Positions 16,619 through 26,655 are shown, counted from the first letter of the stretch. The stretch is 41,448 nucleotides of DNA from Clostridia bacterium (GCA_017510525.1 JAFWNC010000009.1:1-41448); one strand, 5' to 3'. The notes: a model not told the origin generated them from the sequence alone. Program-made: numbers and translations.

Positions 16619-16647
16619 TTGACAAAATCTAAAATTAAATTTATAAT
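16619..16647 (+). promoter_or_regulatory. Consensus promoter of tRNA-Met
   Basis: TTGACA (16619-16624), 17 nt, TATAAT (16642-16647): perfect match to the SigA consensus, 12 nt before the mature tRNA 5' end. Confidence 0.88.
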
Positions 16648-16659
16648 AATATTTGTTAT

Positions 16660-16736
16660 GGCGGGATAGCTCAGTTGGCTAGAGCACTTGGTTCATACCC
16701 AAGGTGTCGAGAGTTCGAATCTCCCTCCCGCTACCA
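16660..16736 (+). tRNA. tRNA-Met (anticodon CAT, elongator type)
   Basis: 77 nt with encoded CCA. Acceptor GGCGGGA pairs with TCCCGCT (first pair G-U); D arm GCTC...GAGC; anticodon stem CTTGG/CCAAG with loop TTCATAC; variable loop of 5; T loop TTCGAAT with one mismatch in the T stem (A-C). The first G-U/G-C pairs and the absence of a three G-C anticodon stem rule out the initiator. An Ile tRNA with lysidine-modified CAT is the alternative, but the body resembles elongator Met of Bacillus. Confidence 0.9.
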
Positions 16737-16818
16737 AAAAAGATACGAACTAGGGGACGACCATTGAAAGTTCAACACTTTGAACTTTCAATGGTCGTCC
16801 CCTAGTTCGTATCTTTTT
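16737..16818. repeat. Perfect 39-bp-arm inverted repeat with GGGGACGACC core; terminator of tRNA-Met
   Basis: Arms 16737-16775 and 16780-16818 pair without mismatch around a 4-nt loop; A-run and T-run ends make a two-way terminator between the tRNA and the convergent small gene. A related sequence (GGGACGACCA on the minus strand) occurs again near 17030-17043. Confidence 0.92.
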
Positions 16819-16821
16819 TTC

Positions 16822-16986
16822 TTATTTATTGTTCTTTTTTTCTTCTTCCTGATGAGGAATAACTAATTTATCCTTATTCATTTTTTTCTTTTTAACTAAA
16901 GAATTAACATGATCCTCAACCGGAGAAATATTTAAATCGCCATTACCAGTAACAATCTCAATCTCTTTTTTCTCTTCCTTATCCAT
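16822..16986 (-). CDS. Small hypothetical charged protein
   Basis: 54 aa from the ATG at 16986, which follows AGAGG by 9 nt. A longer frame to 17061 would start inside repeat-like DNA without a ribosome site. The product is very hydrophilic (mostly K, E, N, D) with one ordered-looking stretch, EIVTGNGDLNISPVEDHVNS. No domain recognised, no membrane segment. It is downstream of rpoD but separated by about 250 nt, so cotranscription is uncertain. Confidence 0.6.
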   Translation of the reverse strand: MDKEEKKEIEIVTGNGDLNISPVEDHVNSLVKKKKMNKDKLVIPHQEEEKKNNK

Positions 16987-17103
16987 TTTAATCGTCCTCT
17001 CTTTCGTATTAAAAAACTTTGCAAGGGCAACCATTGGTCGTCCCATTAATATATAATTCACTTATATTTTTACAATTTGAAACAGAATTGTGATGCTTTC
17101 CGG

Positions 17104-17224
17104 TTGGAAAAGAATTAAATTTTGGCAAGGAAAATTGTAATTAAAAGGCAAGGGCGCATACTGTTGTATGTAACCGCGTTTTAATTGCAATTTGACGCAG
17201 TCCAAAATTGTAATTATTTTTCAA
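17104..17224. repeat. Imperfect nested inverted repeat downstream of rpoD
   Basis: Outer arms 17104-17125 and 17202-17224, inner arms AAATTGTAATTAAAA (17132-17146) and TTTTAATTGCAATTT (17179-17193), and a GC-richer apex with GCATAC/GTATGT. It looks like a decayed relative of the long hairpin elements; it directly follows the rpoD stop codon and may end its transcript. Confidence 0.65.
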
Positions 17225-17233
17225 CGCAAAATT

Positions 17234-18385
17234 TTAGCTCATGTAGTCCTTAAGACGCTTCGACCTAGAAGGATGTCTTAGTTTTCTCAAAGCCTTAGCT
17301 TCAATTTGTCTAATTCTTTCACGAGTTACCTTAAACTCTCTACCAACTTCTTCAAGAGTTCTAGCCTTTCCATCCTCTAAACCAAATCTTAATTTAAGAA
17401 CTTTTGCTTCTCTTGGAGTTAAAGTTTGCATTACTTCTTCTAATTGTTCTTTTAATAATGTATATGCAGCTGAATCTTGTGGAGCTGGTGATTCATCATC
17501 TGGAATAAAATCACCTAAATGACTATCATCCTCTTCACCAATTGGAGTTTCCAAAGAAACTGGATCTTGAGCAATTTTTTGAATTTCCATTACCTTTTCA
17601 ACAGAAATATCCATTTCTTTAGCTATCTCTTCAGCGGTAGGTTCTCTTCCTAATTGTTGAAGTAAGTGTCTTGAAGTACGAATTAATTTATTAATTGTTT
17701 CAACCATATGAACTGGAATTCTTATTGTTCTAGCTTGATCAGCTATAGCTCTTGTAATAGCTTGTCTAATCCACCATGTTGCATAAGTACTAAACTTGTA
17801 TCCTTTTTCATAATCAAACTTTTCAACAGCTTTTATAAGTCCCATATTTCCTTCTTGAATTAAATCTAAGAATAACATTCCTCTTCCAACATATTTTTTA
17901 GCAATACTAACAACTAATCTTAGGTTAGATTCAGCAAGTTTTTGTTTAGCATCTTCATCACCATCTAAAACTCTTTGAGCTAACTCTAATTCTTCGTCAA
18001 ATGTTAAAAGTGGAATTTTTCCTATTTCTCTTAAATACATTCTAACAGGATCATCAATACTTACATTATCAATATTAGTAATATTATTTAATTCTTCAAC
18101 TTGAATTTCTTCTACATCTTCTAAATCTTCTAAGTCTGGGCCTTCATCTTCTTCATCTTCTTCGAAGTTATCTTTCATAACTTCAATTCCCATTTCTTCA
18201 AGTTTTTCAAATACTTTATCGATTTGTTCTGTAGAAATATCAGCCAATTTTACAGCCAATTCACCATAAGTAACATTTCCTTTACTCTTAGCAAATTGAA
18301 GTATTTCTTTTACTTTATTTTCTGTTTGTTCATCTACTTGTTTTGTTTTCTTCTGCGTATCTTTTTCATTTTCGTTATTTGCCAT
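17234..18385 (-). CDS. rpoD: Primary sigma factor (SigA/RpoD)
   Basis: 383 aa. A region 1.1-like N-terminus with an acidic stretch (about 73-95), region 1.2 [11 protein letters not shown], region 2 [17 protein letters not shown] and [20 protein letters not shown] (-10 recognition and melting), region 3 with HMVETINKL, and region 4 with the [23 protein letters not shown] (-35 recognition). It directs RNA polymerase to the TTGACA/TATAAT promoters seen throughout the window. It lies 13 nt after dnaG, the classic macromolecular-synthesis arrangement, without rpsU. Confidence 0.98.
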   Translation of the reverse strand: MANNENEKDTQKKTKQVDEQTENKVKEILQFAKSKGNVTYGELAVKLADISTEQIDKVFEKLEEMGIEVMKDNFEEDEEDEGPDLEDLEDVEEIQVEELNNITNIDNVSIDDPVRMYLREIGKIPLLTFDEELELAQRVLDGDEDAKQKLAESNLRLVVSIAKKYVGRGMLFLDLIQEGNMGLIKAVEKFDYEKGYKFSTYATWWIRQAITRAIADQARTIRIPVHMVETINKLIRTSRHLLQQLGREPTAEEIAKEMDISVEKVMEIQKIAQDPVSLETPIGEEDDSHLGDFIPDDESPAPQDSAAYTLLKEQLEEVMQTLTPREAKVLKLRFGLEDGKARTLEEVGREFKVTRERIRQIEAKALRKLRHPSRSKRLKDYMS

Positions 18386-18398
18386 TAAAATAAACCTC

Positions 18399-20177
18399 CT
18401 ATTTCATTTTAGCCAATTTGATTATTATTTCACTTAATTCTTTTTCTAAATTAGCTACTTCCTCTTTTGTATTATCTTTATCATCTAATTTACTTAGAAT
18501 TTCATTTCTTTTAGATATTAATCTTTCTTTATTATAACTATTAATAACGTCTTCTATACATTTATTAATATCTGTAATTTCATAATCATCAGCCATTATC
18601 TTTGTAATCTGATTAATGATTTCGTCTTCTTTGAATTCGTCTAAAACATTATTAAGCTCTTTTCCTTTTTCTAAATAATCATATATAGCCTTTAAAATTA
18701 CTTGATTAACTTCATATCTAATTTCTGATATATCAATACTATTTTTAAGCTTATTTGCCCCATCTTTATCAGAATTTAAAAGTAAATAAATAATCATATT
18801 TTCTCTTCTAATTACTGATTCTTCTGGAACATTTGACTTTTTTGCAATATTTCTTGAAACTATTTTCTTTTCAACCTTTTGCGAATTTGATTTATCATAT
18901 TTTAGTTTGTTAATCTCAGCATATATAGACTCTTTTGAAATTTTGTATTCCTTTGATATGTTATCAATATAAATTTCTAATTCTATTTGACTTTCTACTG
19001 TAGATAATATTTTTGCAATTTCTTTAAGAAATTTGATTTTATCATTAGTATTATCTAAGTTAAACTGATTTTTCAATACCTTAACTTTAAACTCAACTAA
19101 TGAAATTGCATTATCTACTAATAGATTAAATCCTCCACTTCCATATTTAATAACATATTCATCAGGATCTTTAGCACCTTCCATCTGTAGAATTCTAATA
19201 TCACAACCTAGGTTCTTTAATATTTCCAAACCTCTCATTGTAGCTGCTTGTCCAGCTGCATCTGAATCATAACTTATTATTACTTTTCCAGCATATTTTC
19301 TAAGAAGTCTTCCTTGAGCCTCTGTTAAAGCTGTTCCTAGTGATGCAACAACATTATGAATTCCTCTTTGATGAAGAGATATTGCGTCCATATATCCTTC
19401 AACTATAATGATTTTTTCTAAGTCAGAAGATTTAGCAACATTCATTCCAAATAAATTACGTCCCTTTGAATAAACAATATTCTCTGGTGAGTTAATGTAT
19501 TTTGGTAATGACTTATCTAAAACCCTTCCACCAAAAGCAATTACTTTTCCTCTAATATCGCAAATTGGAAACATAAGTCTATTTCTAAACCTATCAATGA
19601 ATTGACCTCTATCATTTTTATTTACTAAACTTGATTCTAGAATTTCTATTTCTGAGAATCCTTTACTCTTTAGATAAAGATATAATTCATTGTATTTTCC
19701 TGAGTATCCAATCATAAAAGATTTAAGTGTAGCATTATTTAATTTTCTGCCTTTTATATATTCTTGTGCTTGCTTTGATGTAGGCTTATAAAGATTTTCA
19801 TGATAAAAATTAGCTGCTTCTTCATTTATTTTGTAAACTTTGTCTTTTAAAATTTGTCTCTGATTAAAACCTTCATCTTCATTTTTTGGTAGTTCAATTC
19901 CAGACCTTTCAGCTAGAAATTCAATAGTATCTCTAAAATCAAGATTTTCGATTTTGCTTACAAAATGAATAACATTTCCACCAACTCCGCAACCGAAACA
20001 GTGGAAAATCTGTTTATCGGGTGAAACAGAAAAAGAAGGAGATTTTTCCTTATGAAATGGGCATAAGCCGAAAAAATTTCTTCCACTTCTTTTTAAAGTT
20101 ACATATTGAGATATAGTATCAACTATATCATTAGAACTTTTAATTTCATCAATTAACTCGTCGCTATATCTTATCAT
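18399..20177 (-). CDS. dnaG: DNA primase
   Basis: 592 aa. N-terminal zinc finger CPFH...CFGCG (about 40-64), TOPRIM core with [10 protein letters not shown] (catalytic Glu) and ISYDSDAAG (acidic metal ligands), and a C-terminal helicase-interacting region that is diverged and rich in K and E, as usual. It makes RNA primers at the fork and works with DnaB, coded at 26656-27988. Start ATG after GAGGAAAG. Confidence 0.97.
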   Translation of the reverse strand: MIRYSDELIDEIKSSNDIVDTISQYVTLKRSGRNFFGLCPFHKEKSPSFSVSPDKQIFHCFGCGVGGNVIHFVSKIENLDFRDTIEFLAERSGIELPKNEDEGFNQRQILKDKVYKINEEAANFYHENLYKPTSKQAQEYIKGRKLNNATLKSFMIGYSGKYNELYLYLKSKGFSEIEILESSLVNKNDRGQFIDRFRNRLMFPICDIRGKVIAFGGRVLDKSLPKYINSPENIVYSKGRNLFGMNVAKSSDLEKIIIVEGYMDAISLHQRGIHNVVASLGTALTEAQGRLLRKYAGKVIISYDSDAAGQAATMRGLEILKNLGCDIRILQMEGAKDPDEYVIKYGSGGFNLLVDNAISLVEFKVKVLKNQFNLDNTNDKIKFLKEIAKILSTVESQIELEIYIDNISKEYKISKESIYAEINKLKYDKSNSQKVEKKIVSRNIAKKSNVPEESVIRRENMIIYLLLNSDKDGANKLKNSIDISEIRYEVNQVILKAIYDYLEKGKELNNVLDEFKEDEIINQITKIMADDYEITDINKCIEDVINSYNKERLISKRNEILSKLDDKDNTKEEVANLEKELSEIIIKLAKMK

Positions 20178-20273
20178 TTTATTTCTTTCCTCTATATATT
20201 ATTCGACATCAATTTCTCAAATCCTTCAAAGGTAACATAATTTTTTACATTTTTTTTACTTTTTTGTTACAAA

Positions 20274-20320
20274 AATAAGAAAACGGACTTGGGGACGCGC
20301 ACCAAGTTCGTTTTCTTATT
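20274..20320. repeat. 19-bp-arm hairpin with GGGGACG loop, terminator of nrdG
   Basis: Arms 20274-20292 and 20302-20320 with one mismatch; the loop contains GGGGACGCGCA-like bases. The TAA stop of nrdG (20318-20316) lies in the arm. Same GGGGACG theme as other long hairpins here. Confidence 0.82.
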
Positions 20321-20811
20321 TCTCATATAAAATTACCTTTTGTTCTTTTAGACTCTTTTGTACATCGATTACTCTTTGGTTTTCTGAGCCTTTCCATTCT
20401 AGTTTTGGATTACGTTTTTCGTTTACGAATTGTCCATCAACTACTACATCAAAATATTTTATTTGATCTTGTTTGCTTAGGTAATCCTCAAATTTATATC
20501 CCGACCATCCCCATAGTGATTTTTCAGGATATTTTTCTTTGAAGGCTTTCGCAAGTGTACCTGTTCCTTCAATATTTTCAGGATTCATTGGTTCTCCACC
20601 TAAGATTGATAGTCCTTGAATATGGCTTTTTCCACATAATTCTAAGACTTCATCTATGGTTTCTTGTGTGAATTCTTGTCCTCCGGTTGAAGTCCCATGT
20701 TTCTTTGTTAAAACATTCCGGGCAATGAAATCTACAGCCTTGCATAAATATCGAAACTCTTACTCCTGGACCATTTGATATGTCCATTTTTCTAATTTTG
20801 TTGTATCTCAT
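20316..20811 (-). CDS. nrdG: Anaerobic ribonucleotide reductase activating protein NrdG, read through a +1 frameshift at CGG
   Basis: The start is ATG at 20811, with AGAAGGTG upstream. Codons 1-42 give MRYNKIRKMDISNGPGVRVS and the radical-SAM motif CRFHCPEC (Cys26, 30, 33), then ETWDFN. Codon 43 is CGG (20685-20683); left in frame, translation stops ten codons later. Skipping its C reads GGA GGA CAA and continues as GGQEFTQETIDEV, then the conserved LSILGGEPMNPEN, to the stop at 20316: 164 aa, normal for NrdG. It uses S-adenosylmethionine and a 4Fe-4S cluster to form the glycyl radical on NrdD, coded just upstream. Without the shift the cell would lack an activator for its only visible reductase. 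Confidence 0.88.
20682..20685 (-). other. +1 frameshift site, in-frame CGG (CGGA) in nrdG
   Basis: Zero frame TTC AAC CGG AGG; corrected frame TTC AAC (C) GGA GGA. The restored residues Gly-Gly fit the conserved FNGG region. Confidence 0.8.
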
Positions 20812-20838
20812 TTAAGTTCACCTTCTTTATATTGTTTT

Positions 20839-20862
20839 AGGCGGGGACAACCCCCGCCCCTG
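20839..20862. repeat. Short GC-rich palindrome (GTAGGGGC family)
   Basis: GGCGGGGACAACCCCCGCCCC between nrdD and nrdG, the same family as copies at 28134, 30952 and 40780. Confidence 0.7.
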
Positions 20863-20882
20863 TGTTGTAATTTCATTTTGAA

Positions 20883-23150
20883 TTAAGCTTTTACACTTGC
20901 CATTGCTTTTTTGCAAATGTTTTCTTCTATTTCTTCTTTGCTAATATCTTCACATCCGCAGTTTGCATCTTTGTTATCTATGTGTAATACTCTTTCTTTT
21001 ATTTCTTGTGTACGTCCCTTATTCCAGAAGTTAGTACCAATATAACCACATGTACGTCTAGCTACATTTAATGTGTTATGATCTGTGTTACCACAATTTG
21101 GGCAATACCATTCTAAGTTTTCATTTATTAAAATTTCACCATCAAATCCACATTTTTGGCAATAGTCTGATTTTGTATTTAATTCAGCATACATGATATT
21201 ATCATATATGAATTGAATTAATTGTTCTACTACTGGTAAATTATTTTGTAAGTTAGGTGTTTCTACATAAGATATAGCTCCACCTGGGCTTAATCTTTGG
21301 AATTTACTTTCTAATGCTAATTTTTCAAATGCATCTATTTCTTCAAATACAGGAACATGGTATGAATTTGTGATGTAATCTCTATCAGTAATTCCTTCTA
21401 TAACACCAAATCTCTTCTTTAATCCTTTTGCAAATTTATATGTTGTTGATTCAATTGGTGTTCCATATACTGAATAATCTATATCTTCAGCTTTTTTCCA
21501 CTCACCGCATGCATCATTTAATTTTTGCATTACTTCTAATCCGAATTTTTCTCCATCTCCACCATCTGTATGGCTATGTCCTGTCATATATTTTACACAT
21601 TCATATAATCCAGCATATCCAAGTGAAATTGTAGAATATCCATGATATAATAATTCTTTTATTGGCTCACCCTTTTCAAGTCTAGCAAGAGCACCATTTT
21701 GCCATAATACTGGAGCGCAGTCAGATGTAGCTTTAGCTAATCTTTCATGTCTTAAACGTAAAGCTCTATGGCATAATTCAAGTCTTTCGTCCATTATCTT
21801 CCAGAATTTATTTCTATCACCTTTTGAAGATAATGCAACATCAGGAAGGTTAATTGTAACAACACCTTGATTAAATCTTCCATAATATTTTCCTTTACCT
21901 TCAACATAATTTTTAGCTTTTGCAATATTTCCTAAACTGATTGATCTATCTGGTGTTAAGAATGAACGGCATCCCATACATGGATAACATTCTCCTTCAC
22001 CAAATTCGTTTTTCTTTAATTGTTTCATTACTTTTTCTGAAATATAGTCAGGAACCATTCTCTTAGCTGTACATTTAGCTGCAAGTTTTGTTAAATACCA
22101 ATATTTACTGTCTTCATGAACATTGTCTTCTTCTAAAACATAAAGTAATTTAGGGAAAGCTGGTGTAATATAAACACCTTGTTCATTTTTCATTCCTTGA
22201 ATTCTTTGTTTTAACATTTCTTCTATAATCATTGCTAATTCTTCTTTATATTCTTGAGTTTCATTTAAATATAAAGCAACACTTAGGAATGGTGCTTGTC
22301 CATTTGTTGTTGTCATTGAGTTAATTTGATATTGGAATGTTTGAACTCCATCAATAACCTCTTTTTGTAAATCTTCTTTAGCAAATTTTTCTACCTGCTC
22401 TTTTGAAAGATTTCTATCTTCATATTTCTTTACATATCTTTTATAACTTTCTCTAACAAATGGTGCTAAATGTGTCATTGTAACTGTAACACCACCATAT
22501 TGACTAGAGTTAACTGCAGTTATTATTTGAGTTGCAATTGTCATTGCTGTTAAGAATCTATGAGGTTTTTCAATTTTTACTCCATTTATACTTGTTCCAT
22601 TTTGAAGCATATCGTCTAAATTAACTAAGTCACAATTGTGTAATGCATTTTGAGCAAAATAATCTGCATCATGGAAGTGAATTATTCCTGCATCATGTGC
22701 TTCAACTATATCTTGTGGAAGTAAAAATCTTCTTGTTATATCTGTACTTGTTATTCCGGCTAAATAGTCTCTTTGTGTTGTTACTATTCTAGCATTTTTA
22801 TTAGAATTTTCTGTGTTCCAATATTCACTTTCACCATCAATTAATTCTTTAATTGATTGATCAGTTGTATTTGATTGTCTAACTAAAGCTCTATTATAAC
22901 GATATGTTATATATTTTCTAGCTAGATTATATTTTCCATATTCCATTAATTTTTCTTCGATCATATCTTGAATGTCTTCAACAAGAATTCTTCTTTTCTT
23001 AACATCTTGAATATATTCAACAATATTTTCAACTTCTTCTTCTGAAACTCTTTCTTTTTTTGATACCTCATTATTAGCTTTTCCAATTGCTATTCTGATT
23101 TTTTCTGGATCAAAATCAACGCTTTTTCCATCTCTTTTAATAACTTGCAT
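20883..23150 (-). CDS. nrdD: Anaerobic (class III) ribonucleoside-triphosphate reductase
   Basis: About 755 aa from the ATG at 23150, which lies 8 nt after GAGGGGG (the frame is open further to 23186 without a site). ATP-cone allosteric domain at about 1-95 (QVIKRDGKSVDFDPEKI), then the ten-stranded barrel with catalytic Cys, a C-terminal zinc site CQKCGF...CPNCG, and the glycyl-radical loop RRTCGYIGTNFW. It makes dNTPs without oxygen. Its activator NrdG follows 71 nt downstream. The class III enzyme indicates anaerobic growth. Confidence 0.97.
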   Translation of the reverse strand: MQVIKRDGKSVDFDPEKIRIAIGKANNEVSKKERVSEEEVENIVEYIQDVKKRRILVEDIQDMIEEKLMEYGKYNLARKYITYRYNRALVRQSNTTDQSIKELIDGESEYWNTENSNKNARIVTTQRDYLAGITSTDITRRFLLPQDIVEAHDAGIIHFHDADYFAQNALHNCDLVNLDDMLQNGTSINGVKIEKPHRFLTAMTIATQIITAVNSSQYGGVTVTMTHLAPFVRESYKRYVKKYEDRNLSKEQVEKFAKEDLQKEVIDGVQTFQYQINSMTTTNGQAPFLSVALYLNETQEYKEELAMIIEEMLKQRIQGMKNEQGVYITPAFPKLLYVLEEDNVHEDSKYWYLTKLAAKCTAKRMVPDYISEKVMKQLKKNEFGEGECYPCMGCRSFLTPDRSISLGNIAKAKNYVEGKGKYYGRFNQGVVTINLPDVALSSKGDRNKFWKIMDERLELCHRALRLRHERLAKATSDCAPVLWQNGALARLEKGEPIKELLYHGYSTISLGYAGLYECVKYMTGHSHTDGGDGEKFGLEVMQKLNDACGEWKKAEDIDYSVYGTPIESTTYKFAKGLKKRFGVIEGITDRDYITNSYHVPVFEEIDAFEKLALESKFQRLSPGGAISYVETPNLQNNLPVVEQLIQFIYDNIMYAELNTKSDYCQKCGFDGEILINENLEWYCPNCGNTDHNTLNVARRTCGYIGTNFWNKGRTQEIKERVLHIDNKDANCGCEDISKEEIEENICKKAMASVKA

Positions 23151-23228
23151 TTTCGTATCCCCCTCAAATTTTATTGCTCTTTTCAATACTTCGTATTTTA
23201 AATATTGTTTATCTTCTGTACGAGATTT

Positions 23229-23256
23229 ATTTTAGCATTTTTTCGTGTAATGTCAA
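23229..23256 (-). promoter_or_regulatory. Promoter of nrdD-nrdG
   Basis: Minus strand TTGACA (23256-23251), 16 nt, TAAAAT (23234-23229), about 75 nt before the start codon. I found no convincing NrdR box pair. Confidence 0.72.
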
Positions 23257-23601
23257 GCGTCTATGAATTATGTAGTCATTGTCAAAAAACGTTGAAATAT
23301 AAGCATTTTGAAAGAATTATTCTCTTTACTTTTTTTTCCACTTAATCCCCTTATTCTACTTCTTTCTAAGTCTATATGGTTTTGTATTACATTTTTATTA
23401 CATTTTCGTTTTTTTAGAAAATTATTTTTTTATTTTTTATATTTTTATTTTATTATTTTTGAAGAGTCTTTTTTATTTTTTATTGATTTATATGTATTTT
23501 ACTTAATTATCGTTCTTGAGATATTTTTTCTAAAAAATACTAGTTTTTTAAAAATCATTTTTTTATTTTTAACATTTTTTATTTTTTATATTATAGTGAA
23601 C
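23257..23601. other. T-rich intergenic stretch without supported gene
   Basis: About 345 nt between the nrdD promoter and the ftsH terminator, extremely AT-rich with a strong excess of T on the plus strand. Hydrophobic open frames arise from TTT/TTA runs but have no ribosome site or codon pattern like neighbours. I see no RNA gene. Confidence 0.6.
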
Positions 23602-23634
23602 AAAAAAATCGGAGGTTTTACCTCCGATTTTTTT
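23602..23634 (-). terminator. Terminator of ftsH
   Basis: 14-bp stem AAAAAAATCGGAGG/CCTCCGATTTTTTT with a 5-nt loop, just past the ftsH stop codon. Confidence 0.9.
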
Positions 23635-23644
23635 TACTTATTAA

Positions 23645-25453
23645 TTAATCTTCTTTAAAAACAGCATTAAACTCTTCTCCATCAATCTTTTCTTTTTCAA
23701 GAAGAATATTAGCAACTACAGTCAACTTATCCATTTGCATTGTTAAAATCTGTTCTGCTGTTTTGTAAGCTTTATCAACAATACGTTTTACCTCTTGATC
23801 AATTTCAGTTGAAGTATTCTCACTATAATTTCTTCCTTGAGTAATATCTCTTCCTAAGAATACTTCCTCTTGACCAGAACCATAAGTAATTGTTCCCATT
23901 CTCTCACTCATACCATATCTCATAACCATATCTCTAGCAATCTTTGATGCTCTTTCAATATCATTACTTGCGCCAGTAGAAATATCTCCAATTACTAATT
24001 GTTCTGCAACTCTACCACCTAATAAAGAAACTATATGCTCTTCCATCTCTGTTCTAGACATAAATGATTTATCTTCTGAAGGTCTATACATTGTATATCC
24101 TCCAGCCATTCCTCTAGGAACAATCGATATTTGATGAACCTCATCTTGTGTTGGTAAGAATTTACTTACAACTGCATGACCAGCTTCATGGAATGCAACC
24201 AATTTTCTTTCTTTATCACTAATTACTTTATTCTTTTTCTCAGGTCCCATAGTAACTTTTACCATGGCATCTTCAATATCTTTCATATTAATTTCTATTT
24301 TATTTTGTCTAGCAGCTAAAAGAGCAGCTTCATTTAAAATATTCTCCAAATCAGCACCTGCAAATCCTGAAGTATTTTTAGCTATTGTTCCTAAATCAAC
24401 ATCATCAGCTAATTTTTTCTTTCTTGCATGTACTTCTAGAATTTGCTCTCTAGCTTTGACATCAGGTGATCCAACAACAATTTGTCTATCAAATCTTCCA
24501 GCTCTTAAAAGAGCTTTATCTAATACATCTGGTCTATTAGTAGCAGCTAAAACTATAACACCTTCATTTGGCGCAAATCCATCCATCTCTACTAATAATT
24601 GATTTAATGTTTGTTCTCTTTCATCATGTCCTCCACCAAGTCCAGCTCCTCTTTGACGACCAACAGCATCAATTTCATCTATAAATACTATACATGGAGC
24701 ATTTTTCTTAGCTTGTTCAAATAAATCTCTAACTCTTGAAGCACCAACACCAACAAACATTTCAACGAAATCAGAACCACTTATAATAAAGAATGGAACT
24801 CCAGCCTCACCAGCAACAGCCTTAGCAAGTAAAGTTTTACCTGTTCCAGGTTGACCTACAAGTAAAACACCTTTAGGAATTCTAGCTCCCATTTCAGTAA
24901 ATTTCTTTGGATTCTTTAGAAATTCAACAATTTCTTCTAATTCTTGTTTTTCCTCTTCAACACCAGCAACATCATTAAAAGTAATTTTATTCTTATCAGC
25001 AGGTGTCATCATTCTAGCTTTGCTCTTTCCAAAAGACATTGTTTTATTTCCACCTTGCGAATTTGGATTCATAAATAAAATCCAAATAAAGAAAATAAAT
25101 ACCATTAAAAGAATTGTTGGGCCAAAAGCTTCTAATATTGCTAAAAGCTTAGACTCCTGATTTTGAGATAACTTAATATCTCCAGTTTTCAATTGAGTAT
25201 CTATCTTATCCATAAAAGTATCTAGGCTAGGAATTGTAACACTTTTCTCAATATCATCACCCTCAACCTTTACTTTAGCTGTTTTATTATCATCATTTAT
25301 TGTAATTTCAGTTACTTCACCTGAATCTATTTTTTTAAGCAATTCTGAATAATCCATTTTCTTATTAACAGAACTACTTATAGCTGATATTATCATTAAA
25401 AAAATACATAATAATATTAGCCACATTGCTATCTTTTTTATTCCACTCTTCAA
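23645..25453 (-). CDS. ftsH: ATP-dependent zinc metalloprotease FtsH
   Basis: 602 aa. Two membrane helices (about 8-26 and 112-128) around an extracytoplasmic domain, then AAA ATPase with Walker A GQPGTGKT (200-207), Walker [14 protein letters not shown] region RAGRFDRQ, and the zinc site HEAGH (422-426). It degrades membrane and regulatory proteins at the cytoplasmic face. The start is TTG, 9 nt after GGAGG. In Bacillus it follows tilS-hpt; here hpt is missing and it has its own promoter. Confidence 0.98.
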   Translation of the reverse strand: MKSGIKKIAMWLILLCIFLMIISAISSSVNKKMDYSELLKKIDSGEVTEITINDDNKTAKVKVEGDDIEKSVTIPSLDTFMDKIDTQLKTGDIKLSQNQESKLLAILEAFGPTILLMVFIFFIWILFMNPNSQGGNKTMSFGKSKARMMTPADKNKITFNDVAGVEEEKQELEEIVEFLKNPKKFTEMGARIPKGVLLVGQPGTGKTLLAKAVAGEAGVPFFIISGSDFVEMFVGVGASRVRDLFEQAKKNAPCIVFIDEIDAVGRQRGAGLGGGHDEREQTLNQLLVEMDGFAPNEGVIVLAATNRPDVLDKALLRAGRFDRQIVVGSPDVKAREQILEVHARKKKLADDVDLGTIAKNTSGFAGADLENILNEAALLAARQNKIEINMKDIEDAMVKVTMGPEKKNKVISDKERKLVAFHEAGHAVVSKFLPTQDEVHQISIVPRGMAGGYTMYRPSEDKSFMSRTEMEEHIVSLLGGRVAEQLVIGDISTGASNDIERASKIARDMVMRYGMSERMGTITYGSGQEEVFLGRDITQGRNYSENTSTEIDQEVKRIVDKAYKTAEQILTMQMDKLTVVANILLEKEKIDGEEFNAVFKED

Positions 25454-25502
25454 AATTTATTTCCTCCTTATCATCAAGTAATTACAGTTTATCTCTTTTA
25501 TC

Positions 25503-25531
25503 AATATATCATATACAATTTTTATTTGCAA
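25503..25531 (-). promoter_or_regulatory. Promoter of ftsH
   Basis: Minus strand TTGCAA (25531-25526), 17 nt, TATATT (25508-25503). Confidence 0.6.
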
Positions 25532-25573
25532 TAGGATTTCACAAAATGAAATATGGTTGTAATATATGTTTTT

Positions 25574-25651
25574 GGGCGGGGGTGGAACCTAGGTCCCTAC
25601 AGTTATTTTTATTATTTCTATTTTTGTAGGGGCTTAGGTTTCCCCCCGCCC
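25574..25651. repeat. GC-rich inverted repeat (GTAGGGGC family) between tilS and ftsH
   Basis: GGGCGGGGGTGGAACCTAGG... on the left pairs imperfectly with ...CCTAAG/TTTCCCCCCGCCC on the right, enclosing a T-rich loop; both inner ends carry the CCCTACA/TGTAGGGG flank of the family. Starkly GC-rich against its surroundings. Confidence 0.75.
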
Positions 25652-25662
25652 TTTAATATGTA

Positions 25663-26644
25663 TTATATTTTCTCTATTACAATTTTACCTTTACCTACAC
25701 TTACCTTTGTATTTTTATTCGGTGTTAAATATTTATTTCCAATATTATTTAAGCAAAGCTTTATAATATCTTCAATATGTATTTTTTCTATTCCCTTTGT
25801 TGTTCCAAATAGTTTCTTAACTGAATAAAGAATCAATCTTCTTTTTATTACTAAATCCTCTTCATTAAATCTCTTAAGATCTAAAACAATTTGTTTTTCA
25901 GAAATTTCTTCTACTATAGCATCAAAAGATTCTTCAACTTTTTTCTCTATATATTCACTCTCTTCTTTAGAAATCTCAGACAATCTATATAGAGTATCAA
26001 TAAAATTAGGATTGAATTCCTTCTTTATATAAGGAATAACAATATTTCTGATTTTATTTCTCGTATAAGTATTATCCTCATTTGATTTATCATGTCTAGG
26101 ATCCAACTTATTATCATCGCAATATTTCTCAATATCTTCTCTCTTACAGTTGATAAGTGGACGAATATATAAACCAGACTTTGGCTCGATTCCTTTTAAC
26201 CCGGTTTACTCCACTACCCCTTAAAACATTCATCAAAACGGTCTCAATATAATCATTTAAGTTATGAGCTATAGCTATCTTATTCGAACCAGTTTTCTTT
26301 AGAACCTCATCAAAGAAAGAATACCTAACTTCACGACCTTTTTCTTCTAATCCTTTCTTTTCTTTAGAAGCAATTTCTGGTAGATTTACTCTCTTTGCAA
26401 AAAACTTAATTCCATTATTTTTGCAATAGTTTTCCACAAATTGTTCTTCTTCTGTGGATTCTTCACGTATTCCATGATTAATATGAGCCACAAATAATTG
26501 TAAATTATATTCATCTCTTATTGAAATAAAAAAGTGTAATAAGCACATTGAATCTGGTCCACCAGAAACGCCTATTACCACTTTGTCATTTGTTTCAATA
26601 AGATTATATTTTTTTATTGTATTAATAATCTTCTCTTTTAACAT
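25663..26644 (-). CDS. tilS: tRNA(Ile)-lysidine synthetase TilS, read through a +1 frameshift at CGG
   Basis: The first 147 codons contain the PP-loop IGVSGGPDSM (about 24-33), HINHGIR and the AHNLNDYIETVLMNVLRGSG motif. Codon 148 is CGG (26203-26201); in frame, it would stop at 26144. Skipping the C reads GGG TTA AAA GGA, continuing GLKGIEPKSG, LYIRPLINCKREDIEKY and LDPRHDKSNEDNTYTRNKIR, all conserved TilS segments, to the stop at 25663. The joined protein is 326 aa, lacking the TilS_C domain of longer homologues. TilS modifies C34 of the CAT-anticodon tRNA-Ile so that it reads AUA; it is essential in bacteria that have this tRNA, so the gene should be functional. It lies 11 nt after dnaB. 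Confidence 0.88.
26200..26203 (-). other. +1 frameshift site, in-frame CGG (CGGG) in tilS
   Basis: Zero frame GTA AAC CGG GTT; corrected frame GTA AAC (C) GGG TTA. Glycine is the usual residue in this RGSGxxGL region. Nothing else in the joined reading frame is broken. Confidence 0.8.
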
Positions 26645-26655
26645 AAATATATTCC

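Noticed and set aside
20186..20220. Promoter for dnaG (TTGAGA, 16 nt, TATATA)
   Set aside because: The transcript would begin inside the ribosome binding site, so the match is probably chance.
23187..23290. NrdR box pair upstream of nrdD
   Set aside because: Only loose ACAATATTT-like matches were seen, without a second box at the expected distance.
23308..23658. Hydrophobic 116-residue open frame on the plus strand
   Set aside because: Product of a T-rich stretch: runs of Phe, Leu and Ile without ribosome site; it also overlaps the ftsH terminator.
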